A stretch of 31,483 nt of DNA from Candidatus Saccharimonadota bacterium (GCA_900555675.1 UNSN01000006.1:1-31483), one strand, 5' to 3'; positions 16,341-24,317 are shown, counted from the first letter of the stretch. Notes: generated by a model not told the origin, from the letters alone. Program-made: numbers and translations.

Positions 16341-17609
16341 ATGTCATTTAAGAGTAGGGGTCGTAAATTATATGTAAGTGTGATGGCGTTTATTTCCGTG
16401 TTTACACTTTCTTTGTCTGCAATATTAGCGCCGTTAGTCAGGGCGGAAGATGCACCGCTGTATACTTGGAAGGACATAACTATACCTGGGCATGGTGATA
16501 TTTCGGAGTCACGGGTTAGTCTGGACGGATCAAAACTTTTTGTCTTGCGTAGAGATTTAGCTAGCGGCAGTGTTAATCTTCTTGTTTCTGCGAATGATGG
16601 CGCAAGCTGGAGTACTTTCGCTGCACCAGAGGGTGCGAATGGACTACTAGTTAGCTCCGATGGTTCTAAGTTGGTCGTAAAGGGGAAGTATGGTGAAAAT
16701 GCCATCTATGTTTCTACTGATGGTGGTCGAACTTGGGTTAAGCGTAATTCGTTTGTTCCTGATACTGCGCGTGTATTGATGAGCCCAGACGGCTCCACGC
16801 TGGTTACATACTGGGAACATAGTCTCTATAATGATCCTATGGCAGTATCTACTGATGACGGCAATACTTGGATTCCAAAGGGAGATGAATATCCCGACTA
16901 TGTCTTTAATGGCGGAAAGATGGCTCGCCGGAGTAATGACGGTACGTTACGACAATCTACCGACTATGGCATGACTTGGTCTACGATTGGGGGCTCTGCT
17001 GGTCGTGTTAGCTTCAGTTCTGACGGTAAAAGCGTGTTTGACGGTTTTCGCACGTCTATAGACGGCGGCGCCAACTGGGTTCAGTTGCCCGAGTATCCTA
17101 TAGACACTATACGCACTGCCGAACTTGGCGGTATTAGTAATGATGGTAAAAAACTGTTTATTACGTTTAGGGATGACTCTATAGACGATCCGCTTTTGCC
17201 GGTTTTTGTATCTTCAAATGGAGGTAAAACTTGGCAAAAATGGGGGGATGAGGGTATTTCTTCCTCATCTGTCTCTATGTCTGCTGATGGGTCTAAGATA
17301 TTCGCAACATCGCAAGTTACATACCCGGATATTAAGCCCGTATATCGCCTAGCAACCCTACCAAGGCCTCAGCCCGTAACTCCCGGTGGCACCGGTACAG
17401 GTGCAGGCGGAACTACCACTCCAACAGCTCCATCCATAGGCTCTGCGCCTTCGGGCGCTTCAGTCACTACATCATCATCCACTTCCAGTAAAAAACCAGA
17501 AAAACCCTCAAGAATTCTTGCGGAAACAGGAAACTCTATTTGGCTAGTTAGTGGGTTAGCTGTTATCGCCATTGTAGCTGGCGGATTAGCGCTAAGAAAA
17601 CGACCGTAA
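16341..17609 (+). CDS. Secreted BNR/Asp-box beta-propeller protein with LAETG sorting-like C-terminus
   Basis: A 422-aa predicted surface protein. The start is ATG 16341, 9 nt after AAGGAGG; a GTG at 16332 is too close to the SD. A Sec signal peptide (basic MSFKSRGRK, hydrophobic core, cleavage after VRA at residue 35) is followed by about six Asp-box repeats. These read SANDGASW, STDGGRTW, STDDGNTW, STDYGMTW, SIDGGANW and SSNGGKTW, and are typical of sialidase/BNR propellers. After a Gly/Thr/Pro/Ser linker the end reads LAETG (about 393-397), a hydrophobic helix and RKRP. That layout is a sortase signal, of the LAxTG type associated with class E sortases. No catalytic sialidase residues could be identified; a binding role is possible. 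No sortase gene is in the window. Confidence 0.8.
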   Translation: MSFKSRGRKLYVSVMAFISVFTLSLSAILAPLVRAEDAPLYTWKDITIPGHGDISESRVSLDGSKLFVLRRDLASGSVNLLVSANDGASWSTFAAPEGANGLLVSSDGSKLVVKGKYGENAIYVSTDGGRTWVKRNSFVPDTARVLMSPDGSTLVTYWEHSLYNDPMAVSTDDGNTWIPKGDEYPDYVFNGGKMARRSNDGTLRQSTDYGMTWSTIGGSAGRVSFSSDGKSVFDGFRTSIDGGANWVQLPEYPIDTIRTAELGGISNDGKKLFITFRDDSIDDPLLPVFVSSNGGKTWQKWGDEGISSSSVSMSADGSKIFATSQVTYPDIKPVYRLATLPRPQPVTPGGTGTGAGGTTTPTAPSIGSAPSGASVTTSSSTSSKKPEKPSRILAETGNSIWLVSGLAVIAIVAGGLALRKRP

Positions 17610-17611
17610 AA

Positions 17612-17998
17612 TTAACTCATAGACGGAGCGAGCTTTTGAGATTCAATCTCATCATGAGACTCGCTCTTTTTCATACTGGAAAGTAGATAAATTGATAATA
17701 AAATAAGTTCGCTTTTTTGGTTTGGTGTAAAGTAGCGGATTTTCCTATTGATTCGTCGTTGTGCGATTTCGCTAGCAATGTCAATGGACTTCCAAAACAG
17801 GACAGAAAGTGATTGTCTGAGGATGATTGCCAACGGTACGATAATTGCCCAGAAAATAACCATTAAAATTGCAGGCAGGCTGATGTTCGTGAAGGGGATT
17901 TTTCCTAGGAAAAAGAAGAAAAAAAGTTGGTCAATCACAAAAGGTGCGAGTAATATTGCTCCGAGTGTTATAACTAAGTAAATGCCCAGCTTTCTCAT
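17612..17998 (-). CDS. Small membrane protein of unknown function (128 aa)
   Basis: I do not recognise it. The start at ATG 17998 is set by a promoter whose -10 ends 7 nt upstream; a longer frame to 18034 would begin inside the -35 box. There are two membrane helices (about residues 5-30 and 38-62, the first containing a run of five Phe). A basic cytoplasmic segment follows (RRINRKIRYF), then a third hydrophobic stretch (SELILLSIYLLSS) and a charged tail. The last ~20 codons lie within the terminator hairpin of the gene on the other strand. Evidence for coding is the strong promoter and the membrane-protein composition. Confidence 0.65.
   Translation of the reverse strand: MRKLGIYLVITLGAILLAPFVIDQLFFFFFLGKIPFTNISLPAILMVIFWAIIVPLAIILRQSLSVLFWKSIDIASEIAQRRINRKIRYFTPNQKSELILLSIYLLSSMKKSESHDEIESQKLAPSMS
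17626..17671 (+). terminator. Terminator of the BNR-repeat gene, inside an opposing coding region
   Basis: GAGCGAG (17626-17632) pairs with CTCGCTC (17660-17666), with an inner GAGAT/ATCTC hairpin (17638-17650), followed by TTTTT. On the minus strand the same bases encode the C-terminal tail of the 128-aa membrane protein. Confidence 0.75.
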
Positions 17999-18005
17999 AG
18001 ATTTA

Positions 18006-18034
18006 ACTGTAGCAAATAAGATATTGACTTGCAA
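18006..18034 (-). promoter_or_regulatory. Promoter of the 128-aa membrane protein (minus strand)
   Basis: Read on the minus strand: TTGCAA (18034-18029), a 17-bp spacer, TACAGT (18011-18006) preceded by TGC as an extended -10. Seven bases then lead to ATG 17998. This predicts a leaderless transcript. Confidence 0.65.
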
Positions 18035-18104
18035 TCATAAGCGTAATGTGTTTTAACTCTGATTTATGCCGACGGTTGGACTGGAAAAAATAGTTAAAAA
18101 CCTG

Positions 18105-18112
18105 TATAATAT
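18105..18112 (+). promoter_or_regulatory. -10 box of uvrA
   Basis: TATAAT at 18105-18110 overlaps TAATAT at 18107-18112. The gap to ATG 18120 is 9 or 7 nt, giving a leader of 0-3 nt. It rules out the longer in-frame start at 18066. No clear -35 and no SOS (LexA) box were seen. Confidence 0.6.
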
Positions 18113-18119
18113 AGCGGTT

Positions 18120-20933
18120 ATGACAGAGGTAATTCGTGTTAAAGGTGCTCGTGAGCACAATTTGAAAAATGTAGATATTGAGATTCCGCGAGATCAGCTG
18201 GTGGTGGTTACGGGTCTTAGTGGATCTGGAAAATCTAGTTTGGCATTTGACACGATTTATGCCGAGGGTCAGCGCCGTTATATGGAGAGTCTTAATTCGT
18301 ATGCGCGTCAATTTTTGGGCACAATGGATAAGCCTGATGTTGATTCGATTGAAGGGCTTAGTCCAGCGATTTCAATTGACCAGAAGTCGACCAGCCGCAA
18401 TCCGCGTTCGACTGTGGCTACGGTGACAGAAATTTATGATTATCTGAGGCTTTTGTTTGCGCGAATTGGCGTGCCGCATTGTCCGATTTGTGGCAATGAA
18501 GTGACACGTCGCACGACCGAGGTGATTATTGATGAGATTCTGCGACAATTTGTTGATAAGCGAATTTTGCTATTGGCGCCAATTGTGAAGAACAAAAAAG
18601 GTGAGTTTGCGCACATTCCGGAGCAATATCAGCGACTTGGTTATGCCAGGGTTCGTGTGGATGGCGTGGTGTACGCGCTAGATGAATTTCCGGAGCTGCA
18701 AAAAAGTTACAAGCATAACATCGAGTTGGTGGTTGACAGGTTGGCGTTGACGGCGGAAATGCGATCTCGGCTGAGTCAGAGCGTTGAGCAAGCACTGGAT
18801 CTGGGTCAGGGAGTTATCGAGGTTTTGGATGCGGATAGCGACGAAGTGAAGACGTTTTCGCAGAGATATGCTTGTGTTGATCATCCCGATGTCGATATTC
18901 CAGAACTGGAGCCGCGATTGTTTAGTTTTAACGCGCCGCAGGGAGCTTGTCCCGTGTGTACGGGTTTGGGGTCGAGGTTGGAGGTTGATCCAGAATTGGT
19001 CTTTAATAACAATTTGACAATTTCCGAAGGCGCGATTCGACCTTATAATCGAATGAATTCTGACGCTTGGAATATGAAGCGATTGGCGTCTGTTGCTGAA
19101 GCTCACGGATTCAGTTTGAAAATTCCCGTAGGCAAACTTTCTGATGATGTTAAGCATAAAATATTATACGGAACTGGCGACCAAAAATATCGCGTTGATT
19201 TGGGCGGCGGTCGACATTACGATACGACTTATGAGGGTGTTATCCCTAATCTAGAGCGACGCTGGAAAGAAACTGATAGCGATTTTATGCGACGAGATAT
19301 TGAGCGATTTATGCGCGAGAGGGATTGTTATGCTTGTAAAGGTGCGCGCCTGAAACCTGTGGTTTTGGCGGTGACGGTTCATGAATTGAATATCGTTGAT
19401 GTGTGCGATTTGAGTGTTGATGACGCGTTGGATTTGTTTGACAATAAGCTTCAATTGACCGAGCAAGAAATGACGATTGCTCGCTTGATTGTGAAGGAAA
19501 TTAAATCTCGTTTGGCGTTTATGAGTAATGTTGGGCTGAATTATTTGGAGCTAAGTCGAGCGGCTAATACATTGAGCGGTGGCGAGGCGCAGCGAATTCG
19601 CTTGGCGACGCAAATTGGCGCTGGACTTCAGGGTGTGCTTTATGTGCTGGACGAGCCGTCAATTGGACTTCATCAACGTGACAACGATAAGCTGATTGAT
19701 ATGTTGAAGCGCCTTCGTGATTTAGGAAATTCTGTGCTAGTGGTCGAGCACGACGAGGACACGATTCGCCAGAGTGATTTTCTGGTTGATATGGGACCGG
19801 GAGCTGGTGTGAATGGCGGTCAAGTAGTGGCGATGGGGACACCTGAAATTGTTGCGAAAAATGAGAACAGCATAACAGGTCGCTATCTATCTGGTGCGGA
19901 AAAAATTGCCGTTCCGAAAAAACGCCGCAAAGTCGTGAAAGATAGAAAGCTGATTGTTCGTGGTGCTCGCGAAAATAATCTTAAAAACATTGATGTGGAA
20001 TTTCCTTTGGGGTTGATGACTGTAGTGTCTGGCGTTTCTGGTAGCGGAAAGTCGACGCTGGTGAATGACATTGTGGCGCGAGAATTAGCGGCGGAATTGA
20101 ATCGCGCAACGACAGCGCCAGGATTGCACGACGCCATAGAAGGCGTGAATTTGCTTGATAAGACGATTGTCATAGATCAGTCGCCAATTGGTCGAACGCC
20201 GCGCTCTAATCCAGCAACTTACACTGGAATTTTTACGCCGATTCGCGAACTTTTCGCCAGCACGCCCGAGGCCAACGTTCGAGGCTACAAATCTGGGCGC
20301 TTTAGCTTTAATGTTAAGGGCGGCCGCTGTGAAAATTGTCAGGGTGATGGCGTAATAAAAATTGAAATGCACTTTTTGCCGGACGTTTACGTTCAATGTG
20401 ACGAGTGCCACGGCAGGCGCTATAATCGCGAGGCGTTGGAGATTAAGTATAAGGACAAGACGATTGCTGATGTTCTGGATATGACAATCGATCAAGCGGC
20501 GGAATTTTTTGACAGCGTGCCGAATATTGCGCGTAAACTTCAGACGTTGGTTGAGGTTGGGCTTGGCTATATTAAACTTGGTCAGCCAGCAACTACCTTT
20601 TCAGGCGGTGAGGCACAGCGAATTAAATTGGCAACGGAGCTTTCCAAGCGTTCCACTGGAAAAACTATGTACATTCTGGATGAGCCGACCACTGGGCTTC
20701 ATTCTGCTGACGTAAAACGATTGTTGGGGATTTTACAGCAATTGGTTGAAGGTGGCAATAGTATGATTATCATTGAGCATAATTTGGATGTCATAAAGTC
20801 GGCTGACTGGATAATTGATATGGGTCCAGAAGGCGGAATTGGTGGTGGTACCGTTGTGGCTTGTGGTACGCCTGAAGATATCGCCAAAGTGCCAAATTCG
20901 TTCACTGGCAAATATCTGAAAAAGATGCTTTAA
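18120..20933 (+). CDS. uvrA: Excinuclease ABC subunit A
   Basis: Damage-recognition ATPase of nucleotide excision repair. The 937-aa protein starts with the conserved MTEVIRVKGAREHNLKN and contains two ABC modules. Module 1 has Walker A TGLSGSGKSS, signature LSGGEAQRIRLA and Walker B VLYVLDEPS. Module 2 has Walker A SGVSGSGKST, signature FSGGEAQRIKLA and Walker B MYILDEPTTGLH. Zinc modules: GACPVCTGLG with RDCYACKGARL (first), and GGRCENCQGDG with VQCDECHGRRY (second, the DNA-contacting one). A further CPICG lies in the UvrB-binding/insertion region. Length is normal. uvrC is also in this window; uvrB is not. It converges on dedA with only a 2-bp gap and no visible hairpin terminator. Confidence 0.97.
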   Translation: MTEVIRVKGAREHNLKNVDIEIPRDQLVVVTGLSGSGKSSLAFDTIYAEGQRRYMESLNSYARQFLGTMDKPDVDSIEGLSPAISIDQKSTSRNPRSTVATVTEIYDYLRLLFARIGVPHCPICGNEVTRRTTEVIIDEILRQFVDKRILLLAPIVKNKKGEFAHIPEQYQRLGYARVRVDGVVYALDEFPELQKSYKHNIELVVDRLALTAEMRSRLSQSVEQALDLGQGVIEVLDADSDEVKTFSQRYACVDHPDVDIPELEPRLFSFNAPQGACPVCTGLGSRLEVDPELVFNNNLTISEGAIRPYNRMNSDAWNMKRLASVAEAHGFSLKIPVGKLSDDVKHKILYGTGDQKYRVDLGGGRHYDTTYEGVIPNLERRWKETDSDFMRRDIERFMRERDCYACKGARLKPVVLAVTVHELNIVDVCDLSVDDALDLFDNKLQLTEQEMTIARLIVKEIKSRLAFMSNVGLNYLELSRAANTLSGGEAQRIRLATQIGAGLQGVLYVLDEPSIGLHQRDNDKLIDMLKRLRDLGNSVLVVEHDEDTIRQSDFLVDMGPGAGVNGGQVVAMGTPEIVAKNENSITGRYLSGAEKIAVPKKRRKVVKDRKLIVRGARENNLKNIDVEFPLGLMTVVSGVSGSGKSTLVNDIVARELAAELNRATTAPGLHDAIEGVNLLDKTIVIDQSPIGRTPRSNPATYTGIFTPIRELFASTPEANVRGYKSGRFSFNVKGGRCENCQGDGVIKIEMHFLPDVYVQCDECHGRRYNREALEIKYKDKTIADVLDMTIDQAAEFFDSVPNIARKLQTLVEVGLGYIKLGQPATTFSGGEAQRIKLATELSKRSTGKTMYILDEPTTGLHSADVKRLLGILQQLVEGGNSMIIIEHNLDVIKSADWIIDMGPEGGIGGGTVVACGTPEDIAKVPNSFTGKYLKKML

Positions 20934-20935
20934 CA

Positions 20936-21586
20936 CTACTTTTTACGCTTGGTTTTTGAGAGAAGAACCGACAATTGTTTTCTTAATAAAGCGCGAGTAT
21001 TTGGTTGTTTCAAAGCATGAATAATCATTGGTGAGACAGACAGGAAGATGATGAGGATTGCTGCAACTTCAATATTTACGCCTGCTTTGGTCAAAAACTC
21101 GCCAGCGTAGAAGCCTAAATAAACGAATGCTGACGACCAAAGAAATCCACCGATAAGATTGAAAGTTAAGAACGTTTTATAGTGCATTTTACTAGCGCCG
21201 GCAACGATTGGGGCGAAGGTTCTTACAATTGGTACGAATCGAGCCAGGACGATTGTCGCTGAGCCGTGCTTGTCGTAAAACTTTTCTGTTTGCTCCAAAT
21301 ATTTTTTCTTGAAGAATCGGGAATTTTCTTTTTCAAACAGCTTGCGTCCAACTTTGTGGCCAAAACTATAACCAACATTGTCGCCCAGCACTGCTGCTGC
21401 AAAAACCAAAAGTGCAAAAATGTGGATGTCAATGTGTAGAATGTTTTGCTGAACCATATATCCAGCGGTGAAAAGCAGGCTGTCGCCGGGTAAGACGAAG
21501 CCGATTAGTAGACCGGATTCTGCGAAAATTACTAATAAAATTGCCAATACGCCGAAGCTAGTTATCAAGTGAATAAAAGATTCCAT
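20936..21586 (-). CDS. DedA/SNARE-associated family membrane protein
   Basis: A 216-aa integral membrane protein of the DedA family. Characterised members include UptA, an undecaprenyl-phosphate recycling translocase, and PetA; others affect membrane physiology. Family motifs visible: FAESGLLIGFVLPGDSLLF near residues 21-39, AAVLGDNVGYSFGHKVG near 64-80, FYDKHGSATIVLARFVPIVRTFAPIVAGASKM near 103-134, and a Gly-rich GGFLWSSAFVYLGFYAG segment. There are about five membrane or re-entrant segments and a basic tail ending KTKRKK. It begins 6 nt after its own extended -10 and stands downstream of the ABC exporter on the same strand. Substrate is not determinable here. Confidence 0.92.
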   Translation of the reverse strand: MESFIHLITSFGVLAILLVIFAESGLLIGFVLPGDSLLFTAGYMVQQNILHIDIHIFALLVFAAAVLGDNVGYSFGHKVGRKLFEKENSRFFKKKYLEQTEKFYDKHGSATIVLARFVPIVRTFAPIVAGASKMHYKTFLTFNLIGGFLWSSAFVYLGFYAGEFLTKAGVNIEVAAILIIFLSVSPMIIHALKQPNTRALLRKQLSVLLSKTKRKK

Positions 21587-21592
21587 GCCTCA

Positions 21593-21601
21593 ATTATAGC
21601 A
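21593..21601 (-). promoter_or_regulatory. Extended -10 promoter of dedA (minus strand)
   Basis: On the minus strand TGCTATAAT, then six bases (TGAGGC), then ATG 21586. Leaderless spacing; no good -35 is visible. Confidence 0.65.
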
Positions 21602-21623
21602 TGATTGGCATGTGTAGAATCAG

Positions 21624-23396
21624 CTATTCTTCAATAAATCCGCCAGATTGCCGCGCCCATAATTTTGCGTAAACGCCGCGTTTTTTATTGATGAGCTCAT
21701 CATGCGATCCGTCCTCGACAATTTTTCCATCCTTCAAAACAATTATACGGTCCAACTTGGCAATTGTAGATAAGCGATGGGCAATGACAATTGAGGTTCG
21801 ATTCTCCATCAACGTTTCCAGAGATTTTTGGATCAACGCTTCCGACTCAGAATCTAGTGCTGAAGTCGCCTCGTCGAGGACTAGAATTGGCGCATCTTTT
21901 AGGATTGCCCTAGCAATTGCAACTCGTTGTCGCTGTCCGCCAGATAATTTAGTTCCGCGCTCGCCAACCATTGTGTCAAAACCGTCTTTAAGTCCGACGA
22001 TAAAATCGTAAGCGCCAGCTTTTTTGGCGGCTTCTTCAATTTCTGCGTCAGTTGCATCAGGTCGACCGTAAGCGATGTTTTCGCGTACGGAGCGGTGGAA
22101 TAGTAATGGCTCTTGCGGCACGTAAGCGATTTTGGCGCGCAAACTTGCTTGGGTGACTTCGGAAATATCTTGTCCGTCGATGGTAATTTTTCCCGAGTCA
22201 ATATCAGCAAAACGTAATAGCAATTTGGTGAGCGTAGTTTTTCCAGAACCGCTCGCTCCGACTAAACCTATTTTTTCTCCTGGTTTAATATCCAGAGAAA
22301 AGTCGTGGAATAGAGTGTCGCCTTGACCCTCGTCGTGCGTGAAAGTTATTTTATCCATGGAAATTTCGCCGTTTGTAACTTTTAGCTTTGAATCGCTTTT
22401 ATCAATCAATGTCGTTGGTGTTTGTAAGATTTCTACCATGTCATTTGCGTTACCGATAATTCGGTTGTAATTGCGCATAATTCCGTTCATGTTCCACAAT
22501 TCATGTGCGACACTTCCAGTGTAAGTGATAATAAGATAAACAGATGCCACTGACACTAAATCATTTTGAGCTGCGTACACTGCGAAGGCGATTGCTCCAA
22601 TTTTAATAACCATGTTGATTGACGAATATATAGTGCTGACTTTTAAGAATCCGTGCATTACGTCGAGACTTGAATTTCGCCAAGAACTGACGGTTTTTGC
22701 GAAAAATTTCTGTTCCGTAGCTTCGGCGCCGGATGACTTGACTGCTAGGACGTTTGAAATTACGTCGGCTAATTGGCCGTTTAATTTATTGCTGGCTTTG
22801 GCTTCTTTTTTTGTCAATTTCGCCATTGGCTTGGATCCGTAATAAACGACGAGGCTGAAAACGATTGAGAAGATGAGCAAGAATAACGCGTATTGCCAGA
22901 GGAGAGTTGATAGGACAATTATTGAACCGACTAGCGAAACAACTAGTGGCAAAACTGACCAAATTATCGTGTCCCAAAAACTTTCTACCGCGCCGACTAA
23001 TTTATTTGTTTGACTAACGAGCGACCCGCCGAATTTATTTGAATGAAAGAATAATGTTTGGTTGGTTAATTTGCTGAAACATTGAGCGTACAAATCTCGT
23101 TGCATGGCGGTTTCGAATGTCCAGGCGAGATATAAAACTAATCGCCAGCCGATGACGCTTGACCATAATTCACTGGCGCCGTATAAAGCGATTAGCGTCC
23201 ATAGGTTTTTTGAGTCGTGCAGCTGATTATGTTGGATAATACTAAGAAGTTGAGCAATTATAAGTGGACCGACAAAAATAGTAACCACAAGAGTCAGCAT
23301 TGCAAAAAATATTGCCAAGTTTCGGCGGTGTTTGTATGGTACTGACGTTTTCCAAAATAGACGAAATATTTCTTTGCTGTTCGGTTTGTTCTTCAA
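21624..23396 (-). CDS. ABC exporter, fused membrane and ATPase domains (MsbA/multidrug type)
   Basis: A half-transporter that would act as a homodimer. The start chosen is TTG 23396, preceded on the minus strand by an AAAGGA SD at 6-nt spacing, giving 590 aa. A longer GTG frame begins at 23438 without an SD. The N-terminal membrane domain has six predicted helices. The ATPase domain shows Walker A GLVGASGSGKTT, the Q-loop in AYVPQEPLLFHRSVRENIAYG, signature LSGGQRQRVAIARAI, Walker B ILVLDEATSALD and H-loop AHRLST. It lies divergent from fur and shares the intergenic region with it, so metal- or redox-linked control is possible. The substrate is unknown: lipid, peptide, drug and metal chelate all remain possible. 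Confidence 0.9.
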   Translation of the reverse strand: MKNKPNSKEIFRLFWKTSVPYKHRRNLAIFFAMLTLVVTIFVGPLIIAQLLSIIQHNQLHDSKNLWTLIALYGASELWSSVIGWRLVLYLAWTFETAMQRDLYAQCFSKLTNQTLFFHSNKFGGSLVSQTNKLVGAVESFWDTIIWSVLPLVVSLVGSIIVLSTLLWQYALFLLIFSIVFSLVVYYGSKPMAKLTKKEAKASNKLNGQLADVISNVLAVKSSGAEATEQKFFAKTVSSWRNSSLDVMHGFLKVSTIYSSINMVIKIGAIAFAVYAAQNDLVSVASVYLIITYTGSVAHELWNMNGIMRNYNRIIGNANDMVEILQTPTTLIDKSDSKLKVTNGEISMDKITFTHDEGQGDTLFHDFSLDIKPGEKIGLVGASGSGKTTLTKLLLRFADIDSGKITIDGQDISEVTQASLRAKIAYVPQEPLLFHRSVRENIAYGRPDATDAEIEEAAKKAGAYDFIVGLKDGFDTMVGERGTKLSGGQRQRVAIARAILKDAPILVLDEATSALDSESEALIQKSLETLMENRTSIVIAHRLSTIAKLDRIIVLKDGKIVEDGSHDELINKKRGVYAKLWARQSGGFIEE

Positions 23397-23480
23397 ATCA
23401 ATTCCTTTCGATGATAAATTAATATTTATAAACTGCACAGAAAACTGAGCGTTCTTAATTATTCAAAGTGTATATTAGAG

Positions 23481-23500
23481 GAACTCGCCGTCGGGAGTTC
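23481..23500 (-). repeat. Inverted repeat in the leader of the ABC exporter
   Basis: GAACTC and GAGTTC form perfect 6-bp arms separated by 8 bp, about 20 bp after the predicted transcription start of the minus-strand mRNA. It could be an mRNA hairpin or a protein-binding site. Confidence 0.5.
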
Positions 23501-23513
23501 ATAGACTTTGACT

Positions 23514-23542
23514 ATTATATGTAATATATAGATATAAGTCAA
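23514..23542 (-). promoter_or_regulatory. Strong sigma-70-type promoter of the ABC exporter (minus strand)
   Basis: On the minus strand TTGACT (23542-23537), exactly 17 bp, then TATAAT (23519-23514). The predicted start is near 23507, giving a ~110-nt leader with an inverted repeat and an AAAGGA SD before TTG 23396. It is the best consensus match among the minus-strand promoters. Confidence 0.75.
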
Positions 23543-23559
23543 TTTATGAAGTAAAGCCC

Positions 23560-23588
23560 TTGTTTATTTATTGTAAATACTTTACAAT
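23560..23588 (+). promoter_or_regulatory. fur promoter with overlapping palindromic operator
   Basis: TTGTTT (23560-23565), 17 bp, TACAAT (23583-23588), then six bases to ATG 23595: a leaderless promoter. The perfect palindrome ATTGTAAATACTTTACAAT (8-3-8, 23570-23588) covers the -10 and most of the spacer. Its size and AT-rich symmetry are like Fur/PerR-type boxes, so the most likely regulator is the Fur-family protein encoded directly downstream (autorepression). Confidence 0.7.
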
Positions 23589-23594
23589 AGTAAC

Positions 23595-23987
23595 ATGACG
23601 CAAATTGTTAGGCGATCAACAAAACACACGAATGATGTGATGGCGATTTTAAAGAGCAAGCATCACGCGACGAATGCGGAAATTGCTCAGGAATTGCGGA
23701 ACATTCATCCTGAAGTCAGCGACACGACGGTGCATCGAATAACTCAGCGCCTGTGCGGCGACGGGATAATTGGTTTGGCGCCGCCGACCAAAAAAGGTTG
23801 CTTGCGATATGATATTCGTAAGGACGATCACGATCATTTTGTGTGTAGTGACTGCGATGGTTTGATGGATATTAAAATTGCCGATGAGATGAGAAAGCAA
23901 ATTGCGCATGAAATTAGCGATTGTTATATTGACGGCCCGTTGGTTGTGACGGGAGTTTGTAAAAAATGCCAGAAAAGGAGGAAATAA
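23595..23987 (+). CDS. Fur family transcriptional regulator
   Basis: A 130-aa metal- or peroxide-responsive repressor. The winged helix is at the N-terminus (NAEIAQELRNIHPEVSDTTVHRITQRL, residues 27-53), and a short wing leads to RYDIRKDDHDHFVC. The structural zinc site has both CxxC pairs: Cys84/Cys87 (CSDC) and Cys122/Cys125 (CKKC). The DDHDHF segment supplies His residues for the regulatory metal site. Which subclass (Fur, Zur or PerR) cannot be settled; the PerR-defining oxidisable His and Asp positions would need alignment. It shares a transcript with trxA (TAATG overlap) and a glycosylase gene, which hints at oxidative-stress control. The shared intergenic region makes the ABC exporter a candidate target. 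Confidence 0.9.
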   Translation: MTQIVRRSTKHTNDVMAILKSKHHATNAEIAQELRNIHPEVSDTTVHRITQRLCGDGIIGLAPPTKKGCLRYDIRKDDHDHFVCSDCDGLMDIKIADEMRKQIAHEISDCYIDGPLVVTGVCKKCQKRRK

Positions 23988-24316
23988 TGGCTTTATATGA
24001 AACTACAACAAAGCAAGAATTCGAAGATAAGGTGCTAAAAAGCGACGGTCCTGTACTAGTTGATTTTTGGGCGCCGTGGTGTCCGCCATGTCGAGCAATG
24101 GCTCCGCTCTTGCATCAAATTGCTGAAGAAACAGAGTTTGATATTGTTAAGGTTGACACTGAAGCGAGTCAGGAAAATGCGCAATTGGCTATGGAATATC
24201 GCGTGCAGGGAATTCCAAACATGAAGATTTTTGTTGGCGGCGAGGAAGTTGCTGAAATGATCGGCATGAAGCCAAAGCAGACGTTGATTGACGCTTTGGA
24301 AAAAGCTGCGAAATAG
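23987..24316 (+). CDS. trxA: Thioredoxin with a CPPC active site
   Basis: A 109-aa thioredoxin-fold protein. The start ATG 23987 overlaps the fur stop (TAATG) and is preceded by AGGAGG (23976-23981) at optimal spacing; an in-frame ATG at 23966 is disfavoured. The active site is WCPPC (Trp31, Cys32, Cys35) instead of the classical WCGPC, in the context VDFWAPWCPPCRAMAPLL. The cis-Pro loop is VQGIPNMKIF, and the protein ends with a typical helix. There is no signal peptide, so it is cytoplasmic. A CPPC centre alters redox potential relative to CGPC in studied variants. Its place in a fur-led operon fits thiol-redox defence. Confidence 0.93.
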   Translation: MALYETTTKQEFEDKVLKSDGPVLVDFWAPWCPPCRAMAPLLHQIAEETEFDIVKVDTEASQENAQLAMEYRVQGIPNMKIFVGGEEVAEMIGMKPKQTLIDALEKAAK

Positions 24317-24317
24317 A

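Noticed and set aside
18066..18119. Upstream extension of uvrA to 18066
   Set aside because: The -10 box lies at 18105-18112, inside that extension, and UvrA proteins begin at the MTEVIRVKG-like segment.
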